Origin: Quillaja saponaria
Taxonomy: Eukaryota > Streptophyta > Magnoliopsida > Fabales > Quillajaceae
Direction of reading: 5' to 3'
DNA: 64,000 bases
NCBI GenBank assembly: GCA_029379385.1
Contig: CM055608.1
Coordinates: forward strand, 19,466,350 to 19,530,349
Shown: positions 49,944 to 62,873 of the stretch, in pieces
Position numbering within the stretch: the stretch's first letter is position 1
Layout: every line of letters begins with the position of its first letter
Notes under the pieces: model-generated
Database searches by the model: none
What the model saw: only the letters and a program-made list of their open reading frames with translations
Told to the model about the DNA's origin: nothing
Translations under genes and position numbers: made by a program

Positions 49944-50047
49944 TATCATACCCCTGACATAGGCATGACTAGCTAGAGGACTGGATAACCAACCTCCGTA
50001 ACCCTAACTTCAAAACAAAATTAACAACATGACTCTTAACCCAAATT
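49944..50047 (-). repeat. Long-LTR family, copy G (100-bp terminal fragment)
   Basis: tatcatacccctgacatagg and gcatgactagctagaggac restart the 3' end of a minus-strand LTR directly after truncated F. It stops after about 100 bp where the chromovirus LTR begins. Probably a product of deletion between two adjacent copies. Confidence 0.65.
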
Positions 50048-50244
50048 TTCAAATGATTGGGTCCAGCATGAGATTTTGTGAGATTTATATTTTTGATAAA
50101 TGTTGAGATTATTGAAACTTTGTGTTATGAAACAAAGTTGTTATCATTATATTAGCAACTCTCAATGTGACTTTTGTTTTGAGCTCTCAGTATGACTATG
50201 TATTGTTGATTGTATTGTTATTATCCCTGCTAGTAGGGTTTAAA

Positions 50245-53200
50245 TGTTATAACTCGATATAGTAACATTAAGCATATTAGATTTAATAACTCTAAGTCAG
50301 AGGTAATGTGTAAATTTTAGTTAAAAAATGATAAATACATAAACAAACTAATTAAATACTTGTATAAATATAGGAATGAATCAAGAATTAATTTTCATTA
50401 TATAATTAGTTAATTTGAAACTTAAAATTTAGTTGATAAAATTTCTTTTATGGGTACAACAAGTGTACAAATATTTATATATTTATAGATGTAACAAGAT
50501 TAACTAAGCATTATGTATTAATAAGTTAAAAAGTATTTATATATATATATAGACTAAATTACTACCATATATTAATTTGACTTTGACTCCTTTTTACTTT
50601 TTTTCTTTTTTTTTTGGGTGCATTTTTTTTCCTTTGGTTCTTCCCCACCACCTTACCTTTCCTCTCTATGTTCTTAGCCGACTATTCTTGACTATTCTTG
50701 AGTTTTCCATTTCTTCTTTTCATCATTATCTTATCCTTTCTTGACCAAAATCACTCCACTGACTCTGCTTCCTTTTCCCCTGCTTTCTCTTGGTATTTAT
50801 AGTCCCATCATCCATTGCTATTTCTTTTAGCCGTGAAAATCCACCCTTGCTGAAGCCTTAAAGCTGTCTTAACTTTATAACCTTCCAATCGAGCATAGTA
50901 AGATCTGATAGCTCAGCTGTTCTAGAATTCCAATTGCATCACCATTTGTTGCTGACTCCATTGTTGCACCTCGTCCAACTTCATTTCAAAATCTTTTAGT
51001 TCAAGGTGTTGGTAAGCTCCCTTAAATTTGCTTTATGTTACATGTATTATTACAGTGAAACTTAGGCATTAGAGTTGAGGAAATTTCATGAAATTGGCTT
51101 GGTTAGAATCATCATAATAAACTAAACACAGTGAATAATCTGAAACATTGAATTGGAGAGTAGGTAATCCTTCTTTCCTTTTCCCTTGTTTATCTTGCTT
51201 TCTTTCCTTAGTGTGGCCGGTTGTATGCTTTGTTTTGGCACCATGAGTCCTCTGTCATGTTGGAATAAAAGTCTACTTATAATTTTCAAGACTTTAGGTG
51301 TAGAGGTGTGTGGCGGTGCATGAGTGGGTATGAACTACTCAAAGGAAAAAAATGGAAGAACATATTTGGGGCTGCCTAGGTGTTATTCCCCTGTTTTGAG
51401 GGAGGGGGCAGTAACTTGGATTTTTCCAGGAATTTTAAATTCTAGCTAAGTTGAGCCACCCTAAAATCATTTTCTTTCTTCCCTAGAGTCAAAGTAGGAA
51501 GTATGGAAGATTGAAACCATAGGTTATAGTGTTGCTTTGTTTTTTTTTTTTGGTTGGCCGTGGGGAGGTTTGTGGCTTGGACATGAGAATTGTTTAGGGT
51601 GAAGGTGGTTGACTAAAATTTGGTTGTTGTGTCTTGGTTATATATATATATATATCTTCTTTGAGTAATTATGTATGAAGTGGTGGAGAAAAGACTTTAA
51701 TAAAATGACTGGAATGTGAAATTAATTAAAGTAACAAAGTTTAATTTTTAAGGAGTTCTATTAGTTTAGTTATTGTAAGTAAACTAATTATTAGTTAGTG
51801 AACTAAGTTAAAGATTAATTGGATTTAAGTAAGCTACTTATTGATAGTTAATGAACTAACTTTAAATATGTTGAGTGTTATAGCTGTTAGACTCCGACTA
51901 GGTCAGGCAGGATTTGTAGTGCCCTATTTTTGATTCATGTAAGAAATTGAATGGGTTCAATGCTGATTTGAGGAAAAGTTTCTAAATAATAAAGATAGAT
52001 ATACTTGTCTATTACTAAACCCAACAAACGGAATCAAATTTCATTTTTCCTAGAGGAAGTTATGTTCAATTAACTAAGGTAAGGTCCTGTATTTTGTAGA
52101 ATTTGATACAACTTCAAAGAATAAATTATGTTGATATACAAATCCAAAAATTACAAATGATATACCATTATAAAGCTACATGTGTCTAGTATTTTATAAA
52201 TTTTACGAAACTGGATTTGAAATTTCCTAAAGAAAGATATGACTATTATAGTGAACATTAATCCAAACCTCAAGTTTAGACAGTTTCAACCTCTCTAACT
52301 CACTAATGCTTTCTATCTTTTCTAATAGTTTTCTTTTCCTACCCTATGCATTGTCAAGACATTTAAAATATCTCTTCATTATTAACCTTATCACAAAAAG
52401 TACAATTCATACTATTTGATATGTAATAGCTTAATATAAAACTTTCATAAAGAAACCTATAAAAGTTGAGATATAAGCTTAGTAATTAAAAGATTATAAC
52501 AACAACGTTTATGAACTAAGTATTATTTGGAAATATGAATTTCGGTTCTGGATTCTAATGTGGACCTGATAAGATGCGTGTACGCGAGTGTTAGTGAAGA
52601 ATGAAATGGGTTACAGGTGAGTAGTTAATTGTTACCTTTAGGGGCTAGATTAGTACGTGTAATTGTATGTTTATTTGAATATACGTGACATATAGAAAAT
52701 AAACAAGTAGAGTATTTTAGTAATTTATTTAAATTATGTTTGTTTGATATTGATTGCTTTGTTTGACATTGGTTGTGGTTGATAAAGGCCAACAAAGTGA
52801 GATTTTTATGAAAAGTGATTTTTATCTTCAAAATTAAAAATCCAGGTGCACCTAGGATGTTCTGATTTAAAATCATAAGAAAATTTTGATTCTGATAAAT
52901 GTTTTTTAAATTGAGTGCTCAGCCCCAGTGGGATGGATTTATGTACGGAGATCAATTTGTTGTGTGGGCGCGTAAATGCCCGGTAGGAGGTGATAATGTT
53001 GTGCGGGGCTAGGTCACTCGTTGGCCCTTTGGTTGCTTTGTTTGATATTTTTGCTCTGATTAATTTGTGATCCTGTGTTTCATGTAAATTGTGAAATTAT
53101 GACGGTTATAATGTATATGTGTAATGTGAATTAAGGTATGAACAATGTTACATGAGGTTATTATATATGTTATACGTTTGTGTTGAGTGATACTAGTACC

Positions 53201-53671
53201 CTTTGGGTACGATTTTCTACTCACAGAGTCCATAGGACTCATCCCTCTCGTGGATAATATTTTTTAGGAATTCAATATATGGCGTCGCCCAATTTATTGA
53301 CCTGCCAACAGAGTACGGCGAGGTATTTTCTAGGATCTCAGACTTGAAATTAAGGATGAAAGTTGCAGTCACACTTGAATGGTGGAATGTTTAATTTTGT
53401 ATGATGTAATAGTCTAGATATTTGTCCTTGTGTCATTGTGTGAAATTAGGAATACATATGTTGTATTTTGAGGCATGTTATATAAATTTTCAGTAAGTTG
53501 CTATTTGTTTCAGAAAAACAAATTTTTACAGTGGATTTTTATTCTATAAAAGTTACTTTTATTCTTTAGTAGGGTCAAGAGTCATGATTGTTACTTTGTT
53601 TTGAATTCAAGGTTACGGAGGTTTGGTTATCCAACCCTCCGGCCAATCATACCACCGTGATGGGTGTGACA
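50245..53671 (+). mobile_element. Solo LTR E of the long-LTR family, perfect TSD
   Basis: TGTTATAACTCG at 50245 to GGGTGTGACA at 53671, flanked by TTAAA on both sides (50240-50244 and 53672-53676). Length is 3427 bp, almost the same as the H 3' LTR (3425 bp), so this defines the full LTR size. Both hairpins are perfect: gtaccctttgggtac (53196-53210) and gagtccataggactc (53226-53240). It is nested in a chromovirus LTR, so it is younger than that LTR. Confidence 0.92.
53196..53240 (+). promoter_or_regulatory. Perfect paired hairpins in LTR E
   Basis: GTACCC-ttt-GGGTAC and GAGTCC-ata-GGACTC, 15 bases apart. This is the cleanest copy of the structure seen across the family. Its conservation in copies with many other changes suggests selection when the source element was active. 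Confidence 0.6.
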
Positions 53672-54222
53672 TTAAATACTAGCATAATGTTGTACTGAAC
53701 TATTATTCATTGACTAGTGCCATTGAGATTTCAGGTGTGGCCTTAGTCATGTCTATAAGCTAAACTGATAGTAATTATTTTGGTTTTGTGAAAATCAATG
53801 AATGATGAGTTGCTGATTTTTGTTAAAATATTATGTAAACCATTTTTGGATCCAGCTAGTTTAGGACTTGGTTACTTGCTAAGTGATGTAACTCACTCCT
53901 CCTTCTTCCTTTCAAGTGGCAAATAAGATTCTCTTATTACACAGAGTGTTGGATTGGTTGGTTGGTTGTAGGATTGGGTTCCTTTTATTTAAGTTAGAAT
54001 GAATTTTGATTTTGATTATGAGATTATGTAAATTTTGTTTATGTATCTTATTGGGATATTTATTTAATTAAAGATTTAGATTATTTTGTATTGCACCACC
54101 TTGTCACTTTTTAAATTTTAAGATATTAACATTTATTGTTAAGATTGATGTGATACAGGTGTAGTCTAGCACGGGACATTGTCACATGCCTAGTCCGTGT
54201 CCAATAGGTTTGGGGCGTGACA

Positions 54223-55417
54223 GGAGTGATTGTGATAGCGAGAGTAAGGCGGGGGTTATGGTGTTAAGGGATTTCTTTTTTAATTTCTCTAAAGAATAAA
54301 ATAATTTAGTAATCAATATAACCTAATTATTAGATTTATGTTCCAATACGTTAGTGAAAATTACTAACATATTTTTTTTTTCCACGAATTGAAAAGTTAA
54401 GTAAGGTACCCTATACATTCTTGTTGGTAACATTGCGACAACATTATTATCACCTTATATTTGGAATAATCCTCACTGCACCTATGTCAAGATCGAAGTT
54501 AAAGGTCACTTTGAGCATAGTCACGATCATGCATAGAAACATAAATTTACCTCCAATAAAAATTGTCCATAGGACTCTCAACCTGAACATAAAGTTTATG
54601 TAGACCCCATATTTACTCACGAAAACATAAAGCAATTTTTTACTTCTAAAATATGTTTTTCGTGATGTCTACGTATCCCCAGCCTAAAAATAAAGGTAAA
54701 AGGTTCAAAAATATTGACATCATGAACAAGATCATCGTTATTAGTTTTTCATTTTCTAATGAATCGGATCTCCAAAAGATGCAAAAAGAAAATTCTTCTA
54801 TAGATATGCAATAGGCCTAGTTCCTTGACAAAGTTGGGCCTGAAAGTCAGCAATTTATGGCCAAAACTAACAATTTCTTCAACTTACTTTACCAGTGTGT
54901 TGAGACAAATCATATGGTAGCAATTTGCAAAGATTCGTAAACTGATGTATGTAAATTTCTTTCCTTCTTTCCCAAGAGTTTTACCTTCTTTTTTTTAATT
55001 TGATTTATGCATATTTTATTTTATTTTATCTTTCAAATTACATTGTCTTAATTCAAGTTTATGTGCCTCTTTGTGAAAACTATTCTATTAAACCGATGTA
55101 TGTAAACTATTTTATTTTCTCTATATTCAATTGACCACATTGTTTTATTAATTAAGGGGGAGGAAATTAAAAAATAATTTTATTATTTTGATACTAGTTG
55201 CTAGACCAGAAATTTTCATCTATTTTAAATTTTTAGATTATGTGTCTAGTAATGTTTTGATTTGACAATTATTTCACATCATATGGTAGTGAATTTTTCG
55301 TTTTTTTTTTTAGCTCATTAGGTTCATTTACATTAAAGAAAATAATGAAAAATAAGAAATAAAATTATAAAAGGTAAGTTTATTTAATAAAAAACTGAAT
55401 AAAGTTTTTATTATTAT

Positions 55418-55448
<31 letters not shown>

Positions 55449-55533
55449 ACAATACGGAGGCGACCTAATCTTGATCATTATTTACAATACTAGCTTCGTG
55501 ACATAAGCAGTGCGCGTGAATTGTGTTTATAAC
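54223..55533. other. Unassigned DNA with a TA microsatellite
   Basis: No transposon domain recognised. It contains a possible decayed reading frame (54665-54940) and a (TA)13 run at 55423-55448. The overlapping frames at 54421-54635 on opposite strands match nothing I know. Confidence 0.4.
54665..54940 (+). pseudogene. Unrecognised decayed ORF of about 91 codons
   Basis: From ATG 54665 the frame MSTYPQPKNKGKRF continues in one register to a stop at 54940, with two internal TAG codons near 54810. The second half reads FLDKVGPESQQFMAK and VETNHMVAICKDS. The less AT-rich, amino-acid-balanced composition looks more coding than its surroundings. I do not recognise a family; it could be a host gene fragment or part of a retroelement. 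Confidence 0.3.
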
Positions 55534-58500
55534 TGTCACACCCTTAAATAAAAGTATGACTGGCCAGAGAAAAGGATAATCAAACCTCCGTAACCCTGAA
55601 TCCACAATGACTGAACACAAATGACTCTTAAACCAATTATAGTAAAGAAAAAAAAAATTGCTAAACTAAAATAAAGTCACGAACTAGTTATGAAACATAA
55701 ACACGTACTAAAAATTCGACAGGGGTTTCCTGTAAGGTGGAACATGCCCAACAGTACATACACTAATAATCTGGTACAATTCACCAATAAACCATAATAT
55801 CAAAGTACTCAGAGGAGCTCCGCTCCTAACAGGACATTAAGTTATCACAATTAACTCAATATACACAACAATGCACGACACCTAAAATGACTGCAAGTGT
55901 CGCCCTATTAGCTTCAAGTATGTGACTCTGAGATATACCTTGCCGTAACAGTGTCGACAATTGGAAAATCCTGGCACAGGGAACTGTGTTTTCCTGATAC
56001 TAAAAAAAACAACAGAGAAAAGTGTAAGTCATAGGACTCAGTGAGCAAACCATGTACCCTGAGGGTACTAGCATCAATCAACACATAATAACACATGTCA
56101 TTATTTAATCTCATGTAGTAATCGTAATAAAGTCATGATTCACATGTTTCACGATATATACAAGTCAAATTCAAATATCCAAAGTTTATTATTCCAAACA
56201 ATACAATCAAAGCATACAAAGCACACAAAGTGCCAACGAGTAACACAGCCCCGCACAACAATATCACCTCCCACCGGATATTTACGCACCCACACAACAG
56301 ATTAATCTCCCTACAAAATTCATCCTACCGGGGTTGAGCACTAAATTTTCTTTTTTTAAAAAATTTTTATCAAAATCAAAGTATTTCATATCAAAATATA
56401 AAATTAAAATATCTTAAGTCCACCTATATTTCACTTTAGGAAATTAAAAAAATTAAAAAAAAAATATTTCTCAGAAAATTTCATTTTGTTGGCCCTTATT
56501 AATCACAAGCAATATCAAACAAACATAATTCAAATAAATCATTGAAATGCTGCCTATGATTATTTTTCCATATAGCACATCTAATCAAATACTCGTACAA
56601 TTATACATAATAATCGGACAACCAAAGTGCACGTAATTCACTCACGGGGATCAAGAACAAGACACGTCATTCTGTTTGGACTGCGATGGTATCAGAGTAT
56701 CCTCGATATGATCGAAAATTGAAAATCATAAAATCATGGAATATTTGATGTAACTATTTATAATTAAATTTAAAATTTCTTAATCATACATGTTTACACC
56801 CTTAACATCAAACTTAAAGATTATTTTCTTTAAACCATTTTACTAAATGTATTAAAGATATATTTATGTTCCTTGAATACATGTATATATATATATATAT
56901 ATCTATACATATATTAAGGAATCCTTTATCAATTATCTATTCTACTTTGTTCATGTTTTACTATGAAATTCAAATGACACTCGTATGTTTAAACTCAATT
57001 AGAACTTGAAATAACTATTTTCATCTTCTTCATTATTTACTTTACATGTCAAATTAGACTTAAAGGAATTATAACTAACTCCTATAAAGAAACCAGCAAT
57101 TATTAAATTGATAAATTTGATTTAACTAAATCAATATTTTAATTCCATAAAACTCTTACATTTAAGTTCTATTGGTATACTTTTCTAAGAATCAATTGAT
57201 CTTGAGCTTTTATGAATATTCTAAATGATAGATTTTTAAAATAAGATTAATTACTTCAACTCATATAAAATTCTAATTCTTTGATTCCAACTTAGCCTAA
57301 TTAAATGTCATGATTCCTAACTCACTACTAATTTTACTTTCTTAATTAAATTAAAAGGAATTCTCAACAATTTCGTTAAACCAAGAAATTACAACTCCTA
57401 AATTATCATACTTAGATTGTAAATTTCCAATTCCTAACATAAACTTCACTTTCAATTATTTATTCATCAAGATTTGAATTTTTAACTTCCAATTTTTATA
57501 CCCTTAAATTTCAAGGAATCCTCTTCCCACGCCCATGTGATTATACTATAAATTCTTTGATTTTTTTTATAAGCTTTTACCCTTAAAATTTCTTACTTTC
57601 TAATTCTAGCTCCATAACCATCAAGATATATAAAAATACTTAAACAAAATCATAACTAACTAACTACTAATACTCCTTAATCACTGAACCACTAAACCAT
57701 TCACTAACTACCAAATAAACTCATGGCAAGGAAGAAGAATTTATGCTCCTAAAGCTGCCGTAGAGGTGCTGAAATATCAAAGAAAACAACTTGACTTTTA
57801 CTTCTTGTTGCTTGCTGCCCTGCTACACTATTATTCCCTTAAATACTCACCAACTGAATGAACAAATAAATTAGGGAAAATAGTCATGCTGCTGCCTCTT
57901 TAAGAAACACAACCAAACTCTCCAATTAAAAGAACTCCTTGCGGCTGCCAACTGACCACACACACAACCCAATTGCTGCAAGAGTTTTTTGGTGGTAGCT
58001 ACTAGGAAAACATTCACCACTAGCTCTACCAAACAGCTGTAAAATAACCAAGACAAACAAATTAAGAGGCGTGACTACCTTGATTACACCCTTAAACCAA
58101 GCCATCAACCAAATAATTGCACCCTACAAAAGAGAAAACAGCCATGATCAAGGAAGGAATGAAGTCCACCACTACAAGAAGAGAGGTACATGACCAAACA
58201 GGGTAAAGCAAGGGATAACAGCCTAGCCAAAACAGGAGAAAAATAGAGTATCACACCCACATGGCTAGAAAATAGAGTTCACCATCTGCAGCTTCAAGAT
58301 TTCAGTCCAAGGCTGCTGTTTGGATTTTCAAACACAGCCAAGCAATGAGCAGCAACACACGAGCATGGAAGGAGGCTGAAACCAAGAGGAAAACGACTGC
58401 AAGATAGAACAGGGCATGGCTAGGCTGAACAAAGGCTACTGCCTCCACCAAAATTTAGTTCACTCACAGCTAGTGTCACGCCACAAGGACGAAAGCAAGC

Positions 58501-58958
58501 ACCGCTAGAAAGAAGATGGAGATTTAGGGTTGCAAGGAGAGTGTTTCCCGACCAGAACAAAACAAGGCAGATGATATCTGCTAGCCGAGAAACAACAAAG
58601 GAAAGAAAATGCAAACAAAGTCGGTTTGCCAAGCAAAAAAGAGCATAGGAATAAGACAAAATAAAAGAATGAAATAATACCTATAATTGACCAATTTTTT
58701 TATAAAAAAAAAAAACATGTGGTAGAGATTAAGTTTGATTATATATATATATATATAATGAGTACTTTATGGATCATAAATATATGGTACAAAATTAATT
58801 CTTGTATTAATTATATATATTTATACAAGTATTTATTTACGTAAATTTTACTTTGTGTGATTTTTTTTTTAACCTAATCACACAAGTTATGTACAAACAT
58901 TCAAAAATGTACACGCATTAACATTCCAACTTGTACATTAAAATATCGGGTTATAACA
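55534..58958 (-). repeat. 3' LTR of element H
   Basis: Plus-strand ends TGTCACACCC (55534) and CGGGTTATAACA (58958); length 3425 bp. Hairpin 1 (gtaccctgagggtac, 56054-56068) is perfect with a changed loop. Hairpin 2 nearby (gtcataggactc) keeps five pairs, one of them G-U. A TA run lies at 56880-56902. The minus frames at 57871-58659 fall in the GC-richer central part and show no domain. Left flank is ATAAC (55529-55533); the right partner lies outside the window. Confidence 0.88.
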
Positions 58959-58973
58959 ATCTCCCTCCTTCTA
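58959..58973 (-). other. Polypurine tract of element H
   Basis: On the minus strand tagaaggagggagat immediately precedes the LTR start TGTTATAACCCG. Just upstream is gaatttcgggacgaat, which resembles the motif at the end of pol in Tekay/Del chromoviruses. This links the LARD family to that lineage. Confidence 0.8.
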
Positions 58974-61486
58974 AGAAATTCGTCCCGAAATTCAACAATA
59001 AGGAATACTGACAAATTTACTTAAGTTGGTCAAATAGATGTAGATATTATTGTTTCACTACAAGTCCGGTTTCCTATATGGTTTCTTGTTTTTGGATTTT
59101 CACCCAAGGATTAATCGAAGTTTATGAACTTGTCTACTTATACTTGCCAATGAATACATCCTATACGTTAGATTCCTATCCGCTTTTTCTTTCTAGATTC
59201 GTAACACGTGAAACTTTTCAATGAAACTTAAATTTTAAGAAGTTTTAATCTGATTCCCTTGAAAATGAAGTTAACCTTTTAGAAACATTAAACTTAATAT
59301 TTTTATCACGACACTCTACCACGCTTCTACTGCGCTACTCTGACAATTGAACACCTAAATCCCAATCCATACTTAGAATCATACCATATTCCTTATTTAC
59401 AATTCAGATTGATAAACTAAATCAAATAATTACATGGGTGAAATAAATTAGCTTTTATTTATTTTAAATTTTGAACTAAACGGGTAATTTACCGAAAGCC
59501 AACCATAGATTTTATTAACAATTGATCGTTTTTATCCTTTAAAATAACTCAATGAATCTAGTAATTTCGTTTTAAAAGACCCCATTGACTATAAATAAAA
59601 CCTATACTACTTCATATAATAATTGGTTGTTCACGAATTAACGGTATATACTGTTTCTTTTTAAAATTGATATTTGTGATGTAGTTCATTCAACGATAAA
59701 CCCAAAGGAACGAGATGTTGAATTAAATTATACCTCTCTTTACTGGGTTTATTATTTACTGTTTTGTTTTCCAATGATCCTTTCAATTAAGGAAAGAAAA
59801 GAGAATACCCAATATGTCATCGAAATTATGTTATTCCATTAGGAATGATATCACTTCATTTATCATTAAAATTACTTGAAACAAAAATCAAAATTTGAGT
59901 CAACTTTAAATTACCTGTATGTATACATTTTATATTCAAATAGGTATAATGTTCATTAATTTTATCTATATTTGCCCTTATTTATTTTAATCGTATACTT
60001 ACATCTTATTATTCTAATTTAATATCAGATTATAACAGTTAGCCAAGTTTGCAATTGATATATGTTCTGATTATGCATATAAAATCGTATATGTATAGAT
60101 GCATATATATATATTAAATCTTATTTACTTTAATTCACAATATTCATTAATTCAATGTCTTTTATACTCATGTTATTTATCACCACTGCTCCATATACAT
60201 ATCGATATTCATTAATCTTATTAATTAAAAATTTAATGATATCTCAAACTTAATAATTTTTTTTACAATCAACTTTCCTAATATTGACATACTAGATGTA
60301 ACACTCTATTAATAAATAATCGATACTACTAGACAAATTTCTTCTTTGGGTAATAAGTACCATAATTGGTGTTACCAGAATCAGTTAAATTGGTCTAAAC
60401 TGAGTTAAATGAAAATATAAGAACTCAACAGAAAGTCTCAAATAAAGAAATTTTATAAATCTCAGGCCTAACTTTTCATTATACATTAAAACATACCTAT
60501 TCAGCCCAATAGGTTTCAAACCCTGAACTCATTTTATCAACAATTTATACTTGAAGAATTTAACACAAAGCTTTTTTAAATGTTTGCAAAACCACACAAA
60601 TATTTTGCATGACTGAAATCTTGTTATACTTCATTGGTTACTGAAAATAATTTTTGAAGTATCATTCCTTCTTGTTTTAAACTTGATGATATTCCGCGTA
60701 TAAGAAGAGTCTGAGTCTTTATAACCGATCAAATAAATTGATAACATTAAGGAAGGAGAAATTTAACTGTCGTTACTCAATATACATTCAGAACTAATCA
60801 TTCTTTTCTTTTAACCAATAAGTGTATTGATTCCAAGATTCAATATTTAATATTAGAAATAGTTTGTAAGCTTGACATTAAAAAAACTTTTCATATCTCT
60901 TGAGAAGAAAGTTTGGGAGGAAATTAATGAACTGCACATGTATATACGTTTTCACTATCCATCTCACGGTAAGAATAAATAAGTTTAAAGTGGATTTCCT
61001 CAATAGTCATATAGTCTACATAAAGTAGATCCTTTATTTCATTTACTTCTCATTACTCTTATTTAAATCTTAAGTATATTAATTTTACAAACAACTGTTT
61101 ATTTAGTTTAAAAAAAACTCAAAGGTTTGCCTCTTACAGAGGCCACTATTGCGAAATTTAAGATTTCAACTAAATTACTCACGGTTCTTTATGACTTACA
61201 TTTCTTGTTAACAACACCTGAAGATTGGTAGACTACTAATCAAAGTCAATATTCCATTATCTCATACAACTTACAACACAACCTCTACATGTCAGCATCT
61301 CTAAGCAAACATAAACAAATTCCACGCTCATTTATCGTATAAAGCCAAGAATAATACATTAGAGAATCATAACTTAAAGTTTTAGGACAAATTATAACGT
61401 ATCACTAAGTCTACATACGTCCCGGGTAACGTATGCAAATAAAGCGACACTGTCCCACACTTGCAATCACGGATCTTTAAACCTAA
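58974..61486 (-). other. Interior of element H, non-coding
   Basis: About 2.5 kb without any recognisable gag or pol in six frames. It parallels the interior of element B for most of its length, so the non-coding interior is a family property and not private decay. It lacks the antisense RT fragment seen in B; the corresponding stretch is about 60275-60610. Confidence 0.75.
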
Positions 61487-61498
61487 GCTCTGATACCA
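61487..61498 (-). other. Primer-binding site of element H
   Basis: gctctgatacca is the complement of TGGTATCAGAGC, three bases inside the LTR end at 61502. Initiator tRNA-Met type, identical to that of element B. Confidence 0.9.
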
Positions 61499-61501
61499 AC
61501 T

Positions 61502-62833
61502 TGTCACACCCTCAAATAAAGGTATGACTGGCAGAAGGAATGGATAATCAAATCTCTGTAACCCTGAATCTACAATGACTAAACACAAATGACTCTTAAA
61601 CAAATTATAATTAAGACAAAAAAAAAACTTTATTGAACTAAAATGAAGTCACGATATAGTTATGAAACATAAATATTTACTAAAAATTTGACAAGGTGCC
61701 CCGTAAGGTGGAACATGTCCAACAATACCTACACCAATAACCTGGTACAATTCACTAGTAAACCATAATATCAAAGTACTCAGAGGAGCTCTGCTTCTAA
61801 CACACATCAAGTTACCACAATTAACTCAATATACACAACAATGCATGACACATAAAATGACTGCAAGTGTTGCCCTATTAACTTATAGTATGTGACTCCA
61901 AGATATACCTTGCCGCAACATTGTCGGCAGGTAGCAAATCCTGAAGCAGCTAACTATGTTTTCATGATACAAAAAAAAAATAACAGAGAAAGGTGAAAGT
62001 CACAAGGACTCAGTGAGCAAACCATGTACCCTGAGGGTACTAACATCAATCAATATATAATAACACATATCGTTATTAATCTCATGTAGTAATGTAATAA
62101 AGTCACGATTCACATATTTCACAATATATACAAGTCAAATTCAAATATCCAAAGTTTATCATTCCAAACAACGCAATCAAAGCATACAAAACACACAAAG
62201 GACTAACAAGTAACTCAGTCCCGCACAACAGTATCACCTCCTACCGGGCATTTATGCCCCCGCACAACAGATTAATCTCTGTACATAGTCAATCCCACCA
62301 GGGCTGAGCACTCAATTTTCTTTGAAATAAAAAAAAAAAAAAAAAAAAAACATTTATTAGAATTAGAGTATTTCATATTAAAATATCCTAGGTGCATCTC
62401 AATTTCACTTACGGAAATAAAATAAAATAAATCATTTCTCAGAAAATTTCACTTTGTTTGCCCTTATCAACCACAAGCAATATCAAATAAATCACTAAAA
62501 TGCTGCCTTTGCTTATTTTTCCATATAGCACATCTATTCAAATACAAATACAATTGCACATAATAATCTGGCAATCAAAGGGCACGTAATTCACTCACGG
62601 GGTTCAAGAACGAGACCCATCGTTCTGTCTAGACTGCGACGGTATTGGAATATCCATGATACGATCGAAAACTGCAATTCATAAAATCATGTATTATTTG
62701 ATGTAACCATTTATAATTAAATTTAAAATTTCTTAATCATACATGTTTACACCCTTAACATCAAACTCAAAGATTATTTTCTTTAAACCTTTTTACTGAA
62801 TGTATTAAAGATATATTTATGTTCCTTGAACAC

Positions 62834-62873
<40 letters not shown>

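Larger units (their letters stand above)
50048..54222 (+). mobile_element. Chromovirus-type LTR split by solo LTR E
   Basis: Segments 50048-50244 and 53672-54222 together match the LTR at 25085-25818 (shared gtgacttttgttttgagctc, cttagtcatgtct, gattggttggttg). It ends TTTGGGGCGTGACA at 54222 without a primer site, so it is a solo or fragmentary LTR. Removing LTR E and one TTAAA restores a continuous LTR. Confidence 0.75.

Noticed and set aside
55423..55448. TA-rich run as a promoter
   Set aside because: A simple (TA)n microsatellite with no linked gene; several similar runs occur in the window.
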